From: Siphonodentalium dalli
Taxonomy: Eukaryota > Mollusca > Scaphopoda > Gadilida > Siphonodentaliidae
Direction of reading: 5' to 3'
NCBI GenBank assembly: GCA_032622095.1
Contig: CP136069.1
Coordinates: 6,000,976 to 6,064,975, forward strand
Length of the DNA stretch: 64,000 nucleotides
The stretch's first letter is position 1, and each line of letters opens with the position of its first letter. Both the position numbers and the translations under genes were made by a program. Below are positions 42,798 to 59,201 of this stretch, in pieces. The notes below the pieces were generated by a model, which saw only the letters and a list, made by a program, of their open reading frames with translations, was not told the DNA's origin and searched no databases.

Positions 42798-44609
42798 TTC
42801 AATTAATATATGGGACGTGAAACTAACAATGGCTTCCATGAGGCATTCAATTAATACATTGGACGTGAAACTAACAGTGGCTTCCATAAGGCATTCAATT
42901 AATACATTGGACGTGAAACTAACAGTGGCTTCCATAAGGCATTCAATTAATACATTGGACGTGAAACTAACAGTGGCTTCCATGAGGCATTCAATTAATA
43001 CATTGGACGTGAAACTAACAATGGCTTCCATGAGGCATTCAATTAATACATTGGACGTGAAACTAACAGTGGCTTCCATGAGGCATTCAATTAATACATT
43101 GGACGTGAAACTAACAGTGGCTTCCATGAGGCATTCAATTAATATATGGGACGTGAAACTAACAATGGCTTCCATGTGGCATTCAATTAATTCATTGGAC
43201 GTGAAACTAACAGTGGCTTCCATGAGGCATTCAATTAATTCATTGGACGTGAAACTAACAGTGGCTTCCATGAGGCATTCAATTAATACATTGGACGTGA
43301 AACTAACAGTGGCTTCCATGAGGCATTCAATTAATACATTGGACGTGAAACTAACAGTGGCTTCCATGAGGCATTCAATTAATAAATTGGACGTGAAACT
43401 AACAGTGGCTTCCATGAGGCATTCAATTAATACATTGGACGTGAAACTAACAGTGGCTTCCATGAGGCATTCAATTAATAAATTGGACGTGAAACTAACA
43501 GTGGCTTCCATAAGGCATTCAATTAATATATGGGACGTGAAACTAACAGTGGCTTCCATGAGGCATTCAATTAATACATTGGACGTGAAACTAACAGTGG
43601 CTTCCATAAGGCATTCAATTAATAAATTGGACGTGAAACTAACAGTGGCTTCCATGAGGCATTCAATTAATACATTGGACGTGAAACTAACAGTGGCTTC
43701 CATGAGGCATTCAATTAATACATTGGACGTGAAACTAACAGTGGCTTCCATGAGGCATTCAATTAATAAATTGGACGTGAAACTAACAGTGGCTTCCATG
43801 AGGCATTCAATTAATAAATTGGACGTGAAACTAACAGTGGCTTCCATGAGGCATTCAATTAATACATTGGACGTGAAACTAACAGTGGCTTCCATGAGGC
43901 ATTCAATTAATAAATTGGACGTGAAACTAACAGTGGCTTCCATGAGGCATTCAATTAATACATTGGACGTGAAACTAACAGTGGCTTCCATGAGGCATTC
44001 AATTAATAAATTGGACGTGAAACTAACAGTGGCTTCCATGAGGCATTCAATTAATACATTGGACGTGAAACTAACAGTGGCTTCCATGAGGCATTCAATT
44101 AATACATTGGACGTGAAACTAACAGTGGCTTCCATGAGGCATTCAATTAATACATTGGACGTGAAACTAACAGTGGCTTCCATGAGGCATTCAATTAATA
44201 AATTGGACGTGAAACTAACAGTGACTTCCATGAGGCATTCAATTAATAAATTGGACGTGAAACTAACAGTGGCTTCCATGAGGCATTCAATTAATACATT
44301 GGACGTGAAACTAACAGTGGCTTCCATGAGGCATTCAATTAATAAATTGGACGTGAAACTAACAGTGGCTTCCATGAGGCATTCAATTAATACATTGGAC
44401 GTGAAACTAACAGTGGCTTACATGAGGCATTCAATTAATAAATTGGACGTGAAACTAACAGTGGCTTCCATAAGGCATTCAATTAATACATTGGACATGA
44501 AACTAACAGTGGCTTACATGAGGCATTCAATTAATAAATTGGACGTGAAACTAACAGTGGCTTCCATGAGGCATTCAATTAATAAATTGGACATGAAACT
44601 AACAGTGGC

Positions 44610-47600
44610 TTACATGAGGCATTCAATTAATAAATTGGACGTGAAACTAACAGTGGCTTCCATAAGGCATTCAATTAATACATTGGACATGAAACTAACA
44701 GTGGCTTACATGAGGCATTCAATTAATAAATTGGACGTGAAACTAACAGTGGCTTCCATAAGGCATTCAATTAATACATTGGACGTGAAACTAACAGTGG
44801 CTTCCATAAGGCATTCAATTAATAAATTGGACGTGAAACTAACAGTGGCTTCCATGAGGCATTCAATTAATACATTGGACGTGAAACTAACAGTGGCTTC
44901 CATGAGGCATTCAATTAATAAATTGGACGTGAAACTAACAGTGACTTCCATGAGGCATTCAATTAATTCATTGGACGTGAAACTAACAGTGGCTTCCATG
45001 AGGCATTCAATTAATAAATTGGACGTGAAACTAACAGTGGCTTCCATAAGGCATTCAATTAATACATTGGACGTGAAACTAACAGTGGCTTCCATGAGGC
45101 ATTCAATTAATAAATTGGACGTGAAACTAACAGTGGCTTCCATGAGGCATTCAATTAATTCATTGGACGTGAAACTAACAGTGGCTTCCATGAGGCATTC
45201 AATTAATAAATTGGACGTGAAACTAACAGTGGCTTCCATAAGGCATTCAATTAATAAATTGGACGTGAAACTAACAGTGGCTTCCATAAGGCATTCAATT
45301 AATAAATTGGACGTGAAACTAACAGCGGCTTACATGAGGCATTCAATTAATAAATTGGACGTGAAACTAACAGTGGCTTACATGAGGCATTCAATTAATA
45401 CATTGGACGTGAAACTAACAGTGGCTTCCATGTGGCATTCAATTAATAAATTGGACGTGAAACTAACAGTGGCTTCCATAAGGCATTCAATTAATTCATT
45501 GGACGTGAAACTAACAGTGGCTTCCATGAGGCATTCAATTAATAAATTGGACGTGAAACTAACAGTGGCTTCCATAAGGCATTCAATTAATAAATTGGAC
45601 GTGAAACTAACAGTGGCTTCCATGAGGCATTCAATTAATAAATTGGACGTGAAACTAACAGTGGCTTCCATGAGGCATTCAATTAATAAATTGGACGTGA
45701 AACTAACAGTGGCTTCCATGAGGCATTCAATTAATAAATTGGACGTGAAACTAACAGTGGCTTCCATGAGGCATTCAATTAATAAATTGGACGTGAAACT
45801 AACAGTGGCTTCCATGAGGCATTCAATTAATAAATTGGACGTGAAACTAACAGTGGCTTCCATAAGGCATTCAATTAATAAATTGGACGTGAAACTAACA
45901 GCGGCTTACATGAGGCATTCAATTAATAAATTGGACGTGAAACTAACAGTGGCTTACATGAGGCATTCAATTAATACATTGGACGTGAAACTAACAGTGG
46001 CTTCCATGTGGCATTCAATTAATAAATTGGACGTGAAACTAACAGTGGCTTCCATGAGGCATTCAATTAATAAATTGGACGTGAAACTAACAGTGGCTTC
46101 CATGAGGCATTCAATTAATAAATTGGACGTGAAACTAACAGTGGCTTCCATGAGGCATTCAATTAATAAATTGGACGTGAAACTAACAGTGGCTTCCATA
46201 AGGCATTCAATTAATAAATTGGACGTGAAACTAACAGTGGCTTCCATGAGGCATTCAATTAATAAATTGGACGTGAAACTAACAGTGGCTTCCATAAGGC
46301 ATTCAATTAATACATTGGACGTGAAACTAACAGTGGCTTCCATGAGGCATTCAATTAATACATTGGACGTGAAACTAACAGTGGCTTCCATAAGGCATTC
46401 AATTAATACATTGGACGTGAAACTAACAGTGGCTTACATAAGGCATTCAATTAATATATGGGACGTGAAACTAACAGTGGCTTACATAAGGCATTCAATT
46501 AATATATGGGACGTGAAACTAACAGTGGCTTCCATAAGGCATTCAATTAATAAATTGGACGTGAAACTAACAGTGGCTTCCATGTGGCATTCAATTAATA
46601 CATTGGACGTGAAACTAACAGTGGCTTCCATGAGGCATTCAATTAATAAATTGGACGTGAAACTAACAGTGGCTTCCATGTGGCATTCAATTAATACATT
46701 GGACGTGAAACTAACAGTGGCTTCCATGAGGCATTCAATTAATAAATTGGACGTGAAACTAACAGTGGCTTCCATGTGGCATTCAATTAATACATTGGAC
46801 GTGAAACTAACAGTGGCTTCCATGAGGCATTCAATTAATAAATTGGACGTGAAACTAACAGTGGCTTCCATGAGGCATTCAATTAATACATTGGACGTGA
46901 AACTAACAGTGGCTTCCATAAGGCATTCAATTAATACATTGGACGTGAAACTAACAGTGGCTTCCATAAGGCATTCAATTAATACATTGGACGTGAAACT
47001 AACAGTGGCTTCCATAAGGCATTCAATTAATACATTGGACGTGAAACTAACAGTGGCTTCCATGAGGCATTCAATTAATACATTGGACGTGAAACTAACA
47101 GTGGCTTCCATGTGGCATTCAATTAATACATTGGACGTGAAACTAACAGTGGCTTCCATGAGGCATTCAATTAATACATTGGACGTGAAACTAACAGTGG
47201 CTTCCATGAGGCATTCAATTAATACATTGGACGTGAAACTAACAGTGGCTTCCATAAGGCATTCAATTAATAAATTGGACGTGAAACTAACAGTGGCTTC
47301 CATGAGGCATTCAATTAATAAATTGGACGTGAAACTAACAGTGGCTTCCATAAGGCATTCAATTAATAAATTGGACGTGAAACTAACAGTGGCTTCCATG
47401 AGGCATTCAATTAATACATTGGACGTGAAACTAACAGTGGCTTCCATAAGGCATTCAATTAATAAATTGGACGTGAAACTAACAGTGGCTTCCATAAGGC
47501 ATTCAATTAATAAATTGGACGTGAAACTAACAGTGGCTTCCATAAGGCATTCAATTAATACATTGGACGTGAAACTAACAGTGGCTTCCATGAGGCATTC

Positions 47601-49408
47601 AATTAATAAATTGGACGTGAAACTAACAGTGGCTTCCATAAGGCATTCAATTAATAAATTGGACGTGAAACTAACAGTGGCTTACATGAGGCATTCAATT
47701 AATACATTGGACGTGAAACTAACAGTGGCTTACATGAGGCATTCAATTAATAAATTGGACGTGAAACTAACAGTGGCTTCCATGAGGCATTCAATTAATA
47801 AATTGGACGTGAAACTAACAGTGGCTTCCATAAGGCATTCAATTAATACATTGGACGTGAAACTAACAGTGGCTTCCATGAGGCATTCAATTAATACATT
47901 GGACGTGAAACTAACAGTGGCTTACATGAGGCATTCAATTAATACATTGGACGTGAAACTAACAGTGGCTTCCATGAGGCATTCAATTAATACATTGGAC
48001 GTGAAACTAACAGTGGCTTCCATGAGGCATTCAATTAATAAATTGGACGTGAAACTAACAGTGGCTTCCATTAGGCATTCAATTAATACATTGGACGTGA
48101 AACTAACAGTGGCTTCCATGAGGCATTCAATTAATTCATTGGACGTGAAACTAACAGTGGCTTCCATGAGGCATTCAATTAATACATTGGACGTGAAACT
48201 AACAGTGGCTTCCATAAGGCATTCAATTAATAAATTGGACGTGAAACTAACAGTGGCTTCCATAAGGCATTCAATTAATAAATTGGACGTGAAACTAACA
48301 GTGGCTTCCATAAGGCATTCAATTAATAAATTGGACGTGAAACTAACAGTGGCTTCCATGAGGCATTCAATTAATAAATTGGACGTGAAACTAACAGTGG
48401 CTTCCATGAGGCATTCAATTAATAAATTGGACGTGAAACTAACAGTGGCTTCCATGAGGCATTCAATTAATACATTGGACGTGAAACTAACAGTGGCTTC
48501 CATGAGGCATTCAATTAATACATTGGACGTGAAACTAACAGTGGCTTCCATAAGGCATTCAATTAATAAATTGGACGTGAAACTAACAGTGGCTTCCATA
48601 AGGCATTCAATTAATAAATTGGACGTGAAACTAACAGCGGCTTCCATGAGGCATTCAATTAATACATTGGACGTGAAACTAACAGTGGCTTCCATAAGGC
48701 ATTCAATTAATAAATTGGACGTGAAACTAACAGCGGCTTCCATGAGGCATTCAATTAATAAATTGGACGTGAAACTAACAGTGGCTTCCATGAGGCATTC
48801 AATTAATAAATTGGACGTGAAACTAACAGTGGCTTCCATTAGGCATTCAATTAATAAATTGGACGTGAAACTAACAGTGGCTTCCATTAGGCATTCAATT
48901 AATACATTGGACGTGAAACTAACAGTGGCTTCCATGAGGCATTCAATTAATAAATTGGACGTGAAACTAACAGTGGCTTCCATGAGGCATTCAATTAATA
49001 CATTGGACGTGAAACTAACAGTGGCTTACATGAGGCATTCAATTAATAAATTGGACGTGAAACTAACAGTGGCTTCCATGAGGCATTCAATTAATAAATT
49101 GGACGTGAAACTAACAGTGGCTTACATGAGGCATTCAATTAATAAATTGGACGTGAAACTAACAGTGGCTTCCATGAGGCATTCAATTAATACATTGGAC
49201 GTGAAACTAACAGTGGCTTCCATAAGGCATTCAATTAATACATTGGACGTGAAACTAACAGTGGCTTCCATAAGGCATTCAATTAATAAATTGGACGTGA
49301 AACTAACAGTGGCTTCCATAAGGCATTCAATTAATAAATTGGACGTGAAACTAACAGTGGCTTCCATGAGGCATTCAATTAATACATTGGACGTGAAACT
49401 AACAGTGG
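44610..49408. repeat. Higher-order repeat block, first copy (14,592-bp period)
   Basis: Unit-by-unit variant order here is the same as in 59202-64000: the same runs between CTTAC units, the same GTGACTTCC unit (44941 and 59533), and the same GCGGC units. Immediately upstream (44497-44610 against 59089-59202) the variants disagree, which marks the left junction. Confidence 0.93.
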
Positions 49409-52400
49409 CTTCCATAAGGCATTCAATTAATAAATTGGACGTGAAACTAACAGTGGCTTCCATAAGGCATTCAATTAATAAATTGGACGTGAAACTAACA
49501 GTGGCTTACATAAGGCATTCAATTAATACATTGGACGTGAAACTAACAGTGGCTTACATGAGGCATTCAATTAATAAATTGGACGTGAAACTAACAGTGG
49601 CTTCCATGAGGCATTCAATTAATACATTGGACGTGAAACTAACAGTGGCTTCCATAAGGCATTCAATTAATAAATTGGACGTGAAACTAACAGTGGCTTC
49701 CATGAGGCATTCAATTAATAAATTGGACGTGAAACTAACAGTGGCTTCCATGAGGCATTCAATTAATAAATTGGACGTGAAACTAACAGTGGCTTCCATG
49801 AGGCATTCAATTAATAAATTGGACGTGAAACTAACAGTGGCTTCCATAAGGCATTCAATTAATAAATTGGACGTGAAACTAACAGTGGCTTACATGAGGC
49901 ATTCAATTAATAAATTGGACGTGAAACTAACAGTGGCTTCCATGAGGCATTCAATTAATAAATTGGACGTGAAACTAACAGTGGCTTACATAAGGCATTC
50001 AATTAATAAATTGGACGTGAAACTAACAGTGGCTTCCATGAGGCATTCAATTAATACATTGGACGTGAAACTAACAGTGGCTTACATAAGGCATTCAATT
50101 AATAAATTGGACGTGAAACTAACAGTGGCTTCCATGAGGCATTCAATTAATACATTGGACGTGAAACTAACAGTGGCTTCCATAAGGCATTCAATTAATA
50201 AATTGGACGTGAAACTAACAGTGGCTTCCATAAGGCATTCAATTAATAAATTGGACGTGAAACTAACAGTGGCTTCCATGAGGCATTCAATTAATTCATT
50301 GGACGTGAAACTAACAGTGGCTTCCATGAGGCATTCAATTAATAAATTGGACGTGAAACTAACAGTGGCTTACATAAGGCATTCAATTAATTCATTGGAC
50401 GTGAAACTAACAGTGGCTTCCATGAGGCATTCAATTAATACATTGGACGTGAAACTAACAGTGGCTTCCATGAGGCATTCAATTAATAAATTGGACGTGA
50501 AACTAACAGTGGCTTCCATAAGGCATTCAATTAATAAATTGGACGTGAAACTAACAGTGGCTTCCATGAGGCATTCAATTAATATATGGGACGTGAAACT
50601 AACAGTGGCTTCCATGAGGCATTCAATTAATACATTGGACGTGAAACTAACAGTGGCTTCCATGAGGCATTCAATTAATAAATTGGACGTGAAACTAACA
50701 GTGGCTTCCATGAGGCATTCAATTAATAAATTGGACGTGAAACTAACAGTGGCTTCCATGAGGCATTCAATTAATACATTGGACGTGAAACTAACAGTGG
50801 CTTCCATGAGGCATTCAATTAATAAATTGGACGTGAAACTAACAGTGGCTTCCATGAGGCATTCAATTAATACATTGGACGTGAAACTAACAGTGGCTTC
50901 CATAAGGCATTCAATTAATACATTGGACGTGAAACTAACAGTGGCTTCCATGAGGCATTCAATTAATAAATTGGACGTGAAACTAACAGTGGCTTCCATG
51001 AGGCATTCAATTAATACATTGGACGTGAAACTAACAGTGGCTTACATAAGGCATTCAATTAATACATTGGACGTGAAACTAACAGTGGCTTCCATAAGGC
51101 ATTCAATTAATACATTGGACGTGAAACTAACAGTGGCTTCCATGAGGCATTCAATTAATAAATTGGACGTGAAACTAACAGTGGCTTCCATAAGGCATTC
51201 AATTAATAAATTGGACGTGAAACTAACAGTGGCTTCCATGAGGCATTCAATTAATACATTGGACGTGAAACTAACAGTGGCTTCCATGATGCATTCAATT
51301 AATAAATTGGACGTGAAACTAACAGTGGCTTCCATGAGGCATTCAATTAATACATTGGACGTGAAACTAACAGTGGCTTACATGAGGCATTCAATTAATA
51401 AATTGGACGTGAAACTAACAGTGGCTTCCATAAGGCATTCAATTAATACATTGGACGTGAAACTAACAGTGGCTTCCATGATGCATTCAATTAATAAATT
51501 GGACGTGAAACTAACAGTGGCTTCCATGAGGCATTCAATTAATACATTGGACGTGAAACTAACAGTGGCTTCCATGAGGCATTCAATTAATTCATTGGAC
51601 GTGAAACTAACAGTGGCTTCCATGAGGCATTCAATTAATACATTGGACGTGAAACTAACAGTGGCTTACATGAGGCATTCAATTAATAAATTGGACGTGA
51701 AACTAACAGTGGCTTCCATAAGGCATTCAATTAATACATTGGACGTGAAACTAACAGTGGCTTCCATAAGGCATTCAATTAATTCATTGGACGTGAAACT
51801 AACAGTGGCTTCCATGAGGCATTCAATTAATACATTGGACGTGAAACTAACAGTGGCTTCCATGAGGCATTCAATTAATAAATTGGACGTGAAACTAACA
51901 GTGGCTTCCATGAGGCATTCAATTAATAAATTGGACGTGAAACTAACAGTGGCTTCCATGAGGCATTCAATTAATAAATTGGACGTGAAACTAACAGTGG
52001 CTTCCATGAGGCATTCAATTAATAAATTGGACGTGAAACTAACAGTGGCTTACATGAGGCATTCAATTAATAAATTGGACGTGAAACTAACAGTGGCTTC
52101 CATGAGGCATTCAATTAATAAATTGGACGTGAAACTAACAGTGGCTTCCATGAGGCATTCAATTAATAAATTGGACGTGAAACTAACAGTGGCTTCCATG
52201 AGGCATTCAATTAATAAATTGGACGTGAAACTAACAGTGGCTTCCATGAGGCATTCAATTAATACATTGGACGTGAAACTAACAGTGGCTTCCATGAGGC
52301 ATTCAATTAATAAATTGGACGTGAAACTAACAGTGGCTTCCATGAGGCATTCAATTAATAAATTGGACGTGAAACTAACAGTGGCTTACATGAGGCATTC

Positions 52401-53009
52401 AATTAATAAATTGGACGTGAAACTAACAGTGGCTTCCATGAGGCATTCAATTAATAAATTGGACGTGAAACTAACAGTGGCTTCCATGAGGCATTCAATT
52501 AATAAATTGGACGTGAAACTAACAGTGGCTTCCATGAGGCATTCAATTAATATATGGGACGTGAAACTAACAGTGGCTTCCATGAGGCATTCAATTAATA
52601 CATTGGACGTGAAACTAACAGTGGCTTCCATAAGGCATTCAATTAATACATTGGACGTGAAACTAACAGTGGCTTCCATGAGGCATTCAATTAATACATT
52701 GGACGTGAAACTAACAGTGGCTTACATGAGGCATTCAATTAATAAATTGGACGTGAAACTAACAGTGGCTTCCATGAGGCATTCAATTAATACATTGGAC
52801 GTGAAACTAACAGTGGCTTCCATGAGGCATTCAATTAATAAATTGGACGTGAAACTAACAGTGGCTTCCATGAGGCATTCAATTAATAAATTGGACGTGA
52901 AACTAACAGTGGCTTCCATAAGGCATTCAATTAATACATTGGACGTGAAACTAACAGTGGCTTCCATGAGGCATTCAATTAATACATTGGACGTGAAACT
53001 AACAGTGGC

Positions 53010-54000
53010 TTACATGAGGCATTCAATTAATAAATTGGACGTGAAACTAACAGTGGCTTCCATAAGGCATTCAATTAATACATTGGACGTGAAACTAACA
53101 GTGGCTTCCATGAGGCATTCAATTAATAAATTGGACGTGAAACTAACAGTGGCTTCCATGAGGCATTCAATTAATAAATTGGACGTGAAACTAACAGTGG
53201 CTTCCATGAGGCATTCAATTAATAAATTGGACGTGAAACTAACAGTGGCTTCCATGAGGCATTCAATTAATACATTGCACGTGAAACTAACAGTGGCTTC
53301 CATAAGGCATTCAATTAATACATTGGACGTGAAACTAACAGTGGCTTACATAAGGCATTCAATTAATAAATTGGACGTGAAACTAACAGTGGCTTCCATA
53401 AGGCATTCAATTAATAAATTGGACGTGAAACTAACAGTGGCTTCCATGAGGCATTCAATTAATACATTGCACGTGAAACTAACAGTGGCTTCCATAAGGC
53501 ATTCAATTAATAAATTGGACGTGAAACTAACAGTGGCTTCCATAAGGCATTCAATTAATAAATTGGACGTGAAACTAACAGTGGCTTCCATGAGGCATTC
53601 AATTAATAAATTGGACGTGAAACTAACAGTGGCTTCCATGAGGCATTCAATTAATACATTGCACGTGAAACTAACAGTGGCTTCCATAAGGCATTCAATT
53701 AATACATTGGACGTGAAACTAACAGTGGCTTACATAAGGCATTCAATTAATAAATTGGACGTGAAACTAACAGTGGCTTCCATGAGGCATTCAATTAATA
53801 CATTGCACGTGAAACTAACAGTGGCTTCCATAAGGCATTCAATTAATACATTGGACGTGAAACTAACAGTGGCTTACATAAGGCATTCAATTAATAAATT
53901 GGACGTGAAACTAACAGTGGCTTCCATGAGGCATTCAATTAATACATTGCACGTGAAACTAACAGTGGCTTCCATAAGGCATTCAATTAATACATTGGAC
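53010..54000. repeat. Local higher-order structure marked by a GCAC variant
   Basis: Units with CATTGCACGTG in place of CATTGGACGTG occur at about 53278, 53470, 53662, 53806 and 53950. They are spaced 192, 192, 144 and 144 bp apart. This variant is confined to the segment, so a 3-4-unit block was amplified locally. Confidence 0.85.
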
Positions 54001-57000
54001 GTGAAACTAACAGTGGCTTCCATAAGGCATTCAATTAATAAATTGGACGTGAAACTAACAGTGGCTTCCATGAGGCATTCAATTAATAAATTGGACGTGA
54101 AACTAACAGTGGCTTACATAAGGCATTCAATTAATAAATTGGACGTGAAACTAACAGTGGCTTCCATGAGGCATTCAATTAATAAATTGGACGTGAAACT
54201 AACAGTGGCTTCCATAAGGCATTCAATTAATACATTGGACGTGAAACTAACAGTGGCTTCCATAAGGCATTCAATTAATACATTGGACGTGAAACTAACA
54301 GTGGCTTACATAAGGCATTCAATTAATACATTGGACGTGAAACTAACAGTGGCTTACATAAGGCATTCAATTAATACATTGGACGTGAAACTAACAGTGG
54401 CTTCCATGAGGCATTCAATTAATACATTGGACGTGAAACTAACAGTGGCTTCCATGAGGCATTCAATTAATAAATTGGACGTGAAACTAACAGTGGCTTC
54501 CATGAGGCATTCAATTAATAAATTGGACGTGAAACTAACAGTGGCTTCCATAAGGCATTCAATTAATACATTGGACGTGAAACTAACAGTGGCTTCCATG
54601 AGGCATTCAATTAATAAATTGGACGTGAAACTAACAGTGGCTTACATAAGGCATTCAATTAATACATTGGACGTGAAACTAACAGTGGCTTCCATAAGGC
54701 ATTCAATTAATAAATTGGACGTGAAACTAACAGTGGCTTCCATAAGGCATTCAATTAATAAATTGGACGTGAAACTAACAGTGGCTTCCATGAGGCATTC
54801 AATTAATAAATTGGACGTGAAACTAACAGTGGCTTCCATGAGGCATTCAATTAATAAATTGGACGTGAAACTAACAGTGGCTTCCATGAGGCATTCAATT
54901 AATAAATTGGACGTGAAACTAACAGTGGCTTCCATGAGGCATTCAATTAATAAATTGGACGTGAAACTAACAGTGGCTTCCATGAGGCATTCAATTAATA
55001 CATTGGACGTGAAACTAACAGTGGCTTCCATGAGGCATTCAATTAATTCATTGGACGTGAAACTAACAGTGGCTTCCATGAGGCATTCAATTAATAAATT
55101 GGACGTGAAACTAACAGTGGCTTCCATGAGGCATTCAATTAATACATTGGACGTGAAACTAACAGTGGCTTACATAAGGCATTCAATTAATACATTGGAC
55201 GTGAAACTAACAGTGGCTTCCATAAGGCATTCAATTAATACATTGGACGTGAAACTAACAGTGGCTTCCATAAGGCATTCAATTAATACATTGGACGTGA
55301 AACTAACAGTGGCTTCCATGAGGCATTCAATTAATAAATTGGACGTGAAACTAACAGTGGCTTCCATGAGGCATTCAATTAATAAATTGGACGTGAAACT
55401 AACAGTGGCTTCCATGAGGCATTCAATTAATAAATTGGACGTGAAACTAACAGTGGCTTCCATGAGGCATTCAATTAATAAATTGGACGTGAAACTAACA
55501 GTGGCTTCCATGAGGCATTCAATTAATAAATTGGACGTGAAACTAACAGTGGCTTCCATAAGGCATTCAATTAATAAATTGGACGTGAAACTAACAGTGG
55601 CTTCCATGAGGCATTCAATTAATAAATTGGACGTGAAACTAACAGTGGCTTCCATGAGGCATTCAATTAATAAATTGGACGTGAAACTAACAGTGGCTTC
55701 CATGAGGCATTCAATTAATAAATTGGACGTGAAACTAACAGTGGCTTCCATGAGGCATTCAATTAATAAATTGGACGTGAAACTAACAGTGGCTTCCATG
55801 AGGCATTCAATTAATAAATTGGACGTGAAACTAACAGTGGCTTCCATAAGGCATTCAATTAATACATTGGACGTGAAACTAACAGTGGCTTCCATGAGGC
55901 ATTCAATTAATACATTGGACGTGAAACTAACAGTGGCTTCCATAAGGCATTCAATTAATAAATTGGACGTGAAACTAACAGTGGCTTACATGAGGCATTC
56001 AATTAATAAATTGGACGTGAAACTAACAGTGGCTTCCATGAGGCATTCAATTAATACATTGGACGTGAAACTAACAGTGGCTTACATGAGGCATTCAATT
56101 AATAAATTGGACGTGAAACTAACAGTGGCTTCCATGAGGCATTCAATTAATAAAATGGACGTGAAACTAACAGTGGCTTCCATGAGGCATTCAATTAATA
56201 AATTGGACGTGAAACTAACAGTGGCTTCCATGAGGCATTCAATTAATACATTGGACGTGAAACTAACAGTGGCTTCCATGAGGCATTCAATTAATACATT
56301 GGACGTGAAACTAACAGTGGCTTCCATGAGGCATTCAATTAATACATTGGACGTGAAACTAACAGTGGCTTACATGAGGCATTCAATTAATAAATTGGAC
56401 GTGAAACTAACAGTGGCTTCCATGAGGCATTCAATTAATAAATTGGACGTGAAACTAACAGTGGCTTCCATGAGGCATTCAATTAATAAATTGGACGTGA
56501 AACTAACAGTGGCTTCCATAAGGCATTCAATTAATAAATTGGACGTGAAACTAACAGTGGCTTCCATGAGGCATTCAATTAATAAATTGGACGTGAAACT
56601 AACAGTGGCTTCCATGAGGCATTCAATTAATAAATTGGACGTGAAACTAACAGTGGCTTCCATGAGGCATTCAATTAATAAATTGGACGTGAAACTAACA
56701 GTGGCTTCCATAAGGCATTCAATTAATAAATTGGACGTGAAACTAACAGTGGCTTCCATGAGGCATTCAATTAATAAATTGGACGTGAAACTAACAGTGG
56801 CTTCCATGAGGCATTCAATTAATAAATTGGACGTGAAACTAACAGTGGCTTCCATAAGGCATTCAATTAATAAATTGGACGTGAAACTAACAGTGGCTTC
56901 CATGAGGCATTCAATTAATACATTGGACGTGAAACTAACAGTGGCTTCCATGAGGCATTCAATTAATAAATTGGACGTGAAACTAACAGTGGCTTCCATA

Positions 57001-59201
57001 AGGCATTCAATTAATACATTGGACGTGAAACTAACAGTGGCTTCCATGAGGCATTCAATTAATAAATTGGACGTGAAACTAACAGTGGCTTCCATGAGGC
57101 ATTCAATTAATAAATTGGACGTGAAACTAACAGTGGCTTCCATGAGGCATTCAATTAATAAATTGGACGTGAAACTAACAGTGGCTTCCATGTGGCATTC
57201 AATTAATACATTGGACGTGAAACTAACAGTGGCTTCCATAAGGCATTCAATTAATAAATTGGACGTGAAACTAACAGTGGCTTCCATGAGGCATTCAATT
57301 AATACATTGGACGTGAAACTAACAGTGGCTTACATAAGGCATTCAATTAATACATTGGACGTGAAACTAACAGTGGCTTCCATGAGGCATTCAATTAATA
57401 AATTGGACGTGAAACTAACAGTGGCTTCCATGAGGCATTCAATTAATACATTGGACGTGAAACTAACAGTGGCTTCCATGAGGCATTCAATTAATAAATT
57501 GGACGTGAAACTAACAGTGGCTTCCATAAGGCATTCAATTAATACATTGGACGTGAAACTAACAGTGGCTTCCATGAGGCATTCAATTAATAAATTGGAC
57601 GTGAAACTAACAGTGGCTTCCATGAGGCATTCAATTAATAAATTGGACGTGAAACTAACAGTGGCTTCCATAAGGCATTCAATTAATACATTGGACGTGA
57701 AACTAACAGTGGCTTCCATAAGGCATTCAATTAATAAATTGGACGTGAAACTAACAGTGGCTTCCATAAGGCATTCAATTAATACATTGGACGTGAAACT
57801 AACAGTGGCTTCCATAAGGCATTCAATTAATAAATTGGACGTGAAACTAACAGTGGCTTCCATGAGGCATTCAATTAATAAATTGGACGTGAAACTAACA
57901 GTGGCTTCCATGAGGCATTCAATTAATTCATTGGACGTGAAACTAACAGTGGCTTCCATAAGGCATTCAATTAATACATTGGACGTGAAACTAACAGTGG
58001 CTTCCATGAGGCATTCAATTAATAAATTGGACGTGAAACTAACAGTGGCTTACATGAGGCATTCAATTAATAAATTGGACGTGAAACTAACAGTGGCTTC
58101 CATAAGGCATTCAATTAATACATTGGACGTGAAACTAACAGTGGCTTCCATGAGGCATTCAATTAATAAATTGGACGTGAAACTAACAGTGGCTTACATG
58201 AGGCATTCAATTAATAAATTGGACGTGAAACTAACAGTGGCTTCCATGAGGCATTCAATTAATTCATTGGACGTGAAACTAACAGTGGCTTACATAAGGC
58301 ATTCAATTAATAAATTGGACGTGAAACTAACAGTGGCTTCCATGAGGCATTCAATTAATACATTGGACGTGAAACTAACAGTGGCTTCCATGAGGCATTC
58401 AATTAATAAATTGGACGTGAAACTAACAGTGGCTTACATGAGGCATTCAATTAATACATTGGACGTGAAACTAACAGTGGCTTACATGAGGCATTCAATT
58501 AATACATTGGACGTGAAACTAACAGTGGCTTACATAAGGCATTCAATTAATACATTGGACGTGAAACTAACAGTGGCTTCCATGAGGCATTCAATTAATA
58601 CATTGGACGTGAAACTAACAGTGGCTTCCATGAGGCATTCAATTAATAAATTGGACGTGAAACTAACAGTGGCTTCCATAAGGCATTCAATTAATACATT
58701 GGACGTGAAACTAACAGTGGCTTCCATGAGGCATTCAATTAATTCATTGGACGTGAAACTAACAGTGGCTTCCATGAGGCATTCAATTAATAAATTGGAC
58801 GTGAAACTAACAGTGGCTTCCATGAGGCATTCAATTAATAAATTGGACGTGAAACTAACAGTGGCTTCCATGAGGCATTCAATTAATAAATTGGACGTGA
58901 AACTAACAGTGGCTTCCATGAGGCATTCAATTAATACATTGGACGTGAAACTAACAGTGGCTTACATAAGGCATTCAATTAATACATTGGACGTGAAACT
59001 AACAGTGGCTTCCATAAGGCATTCAATTAATACATTGGACATGAAACTAACAGTGGCTTACATGAGGCATTCAATTAATAAATTGGACGTGAAACTAACA
59101 GTGGCTTCCATAAGGCATTCAATTAATACATTGGACGTGAAACTAACAGTGGCTTCCATAAGGCATTCAATTAATACATTGGACATGAAACTAACAGTGG
59201 C

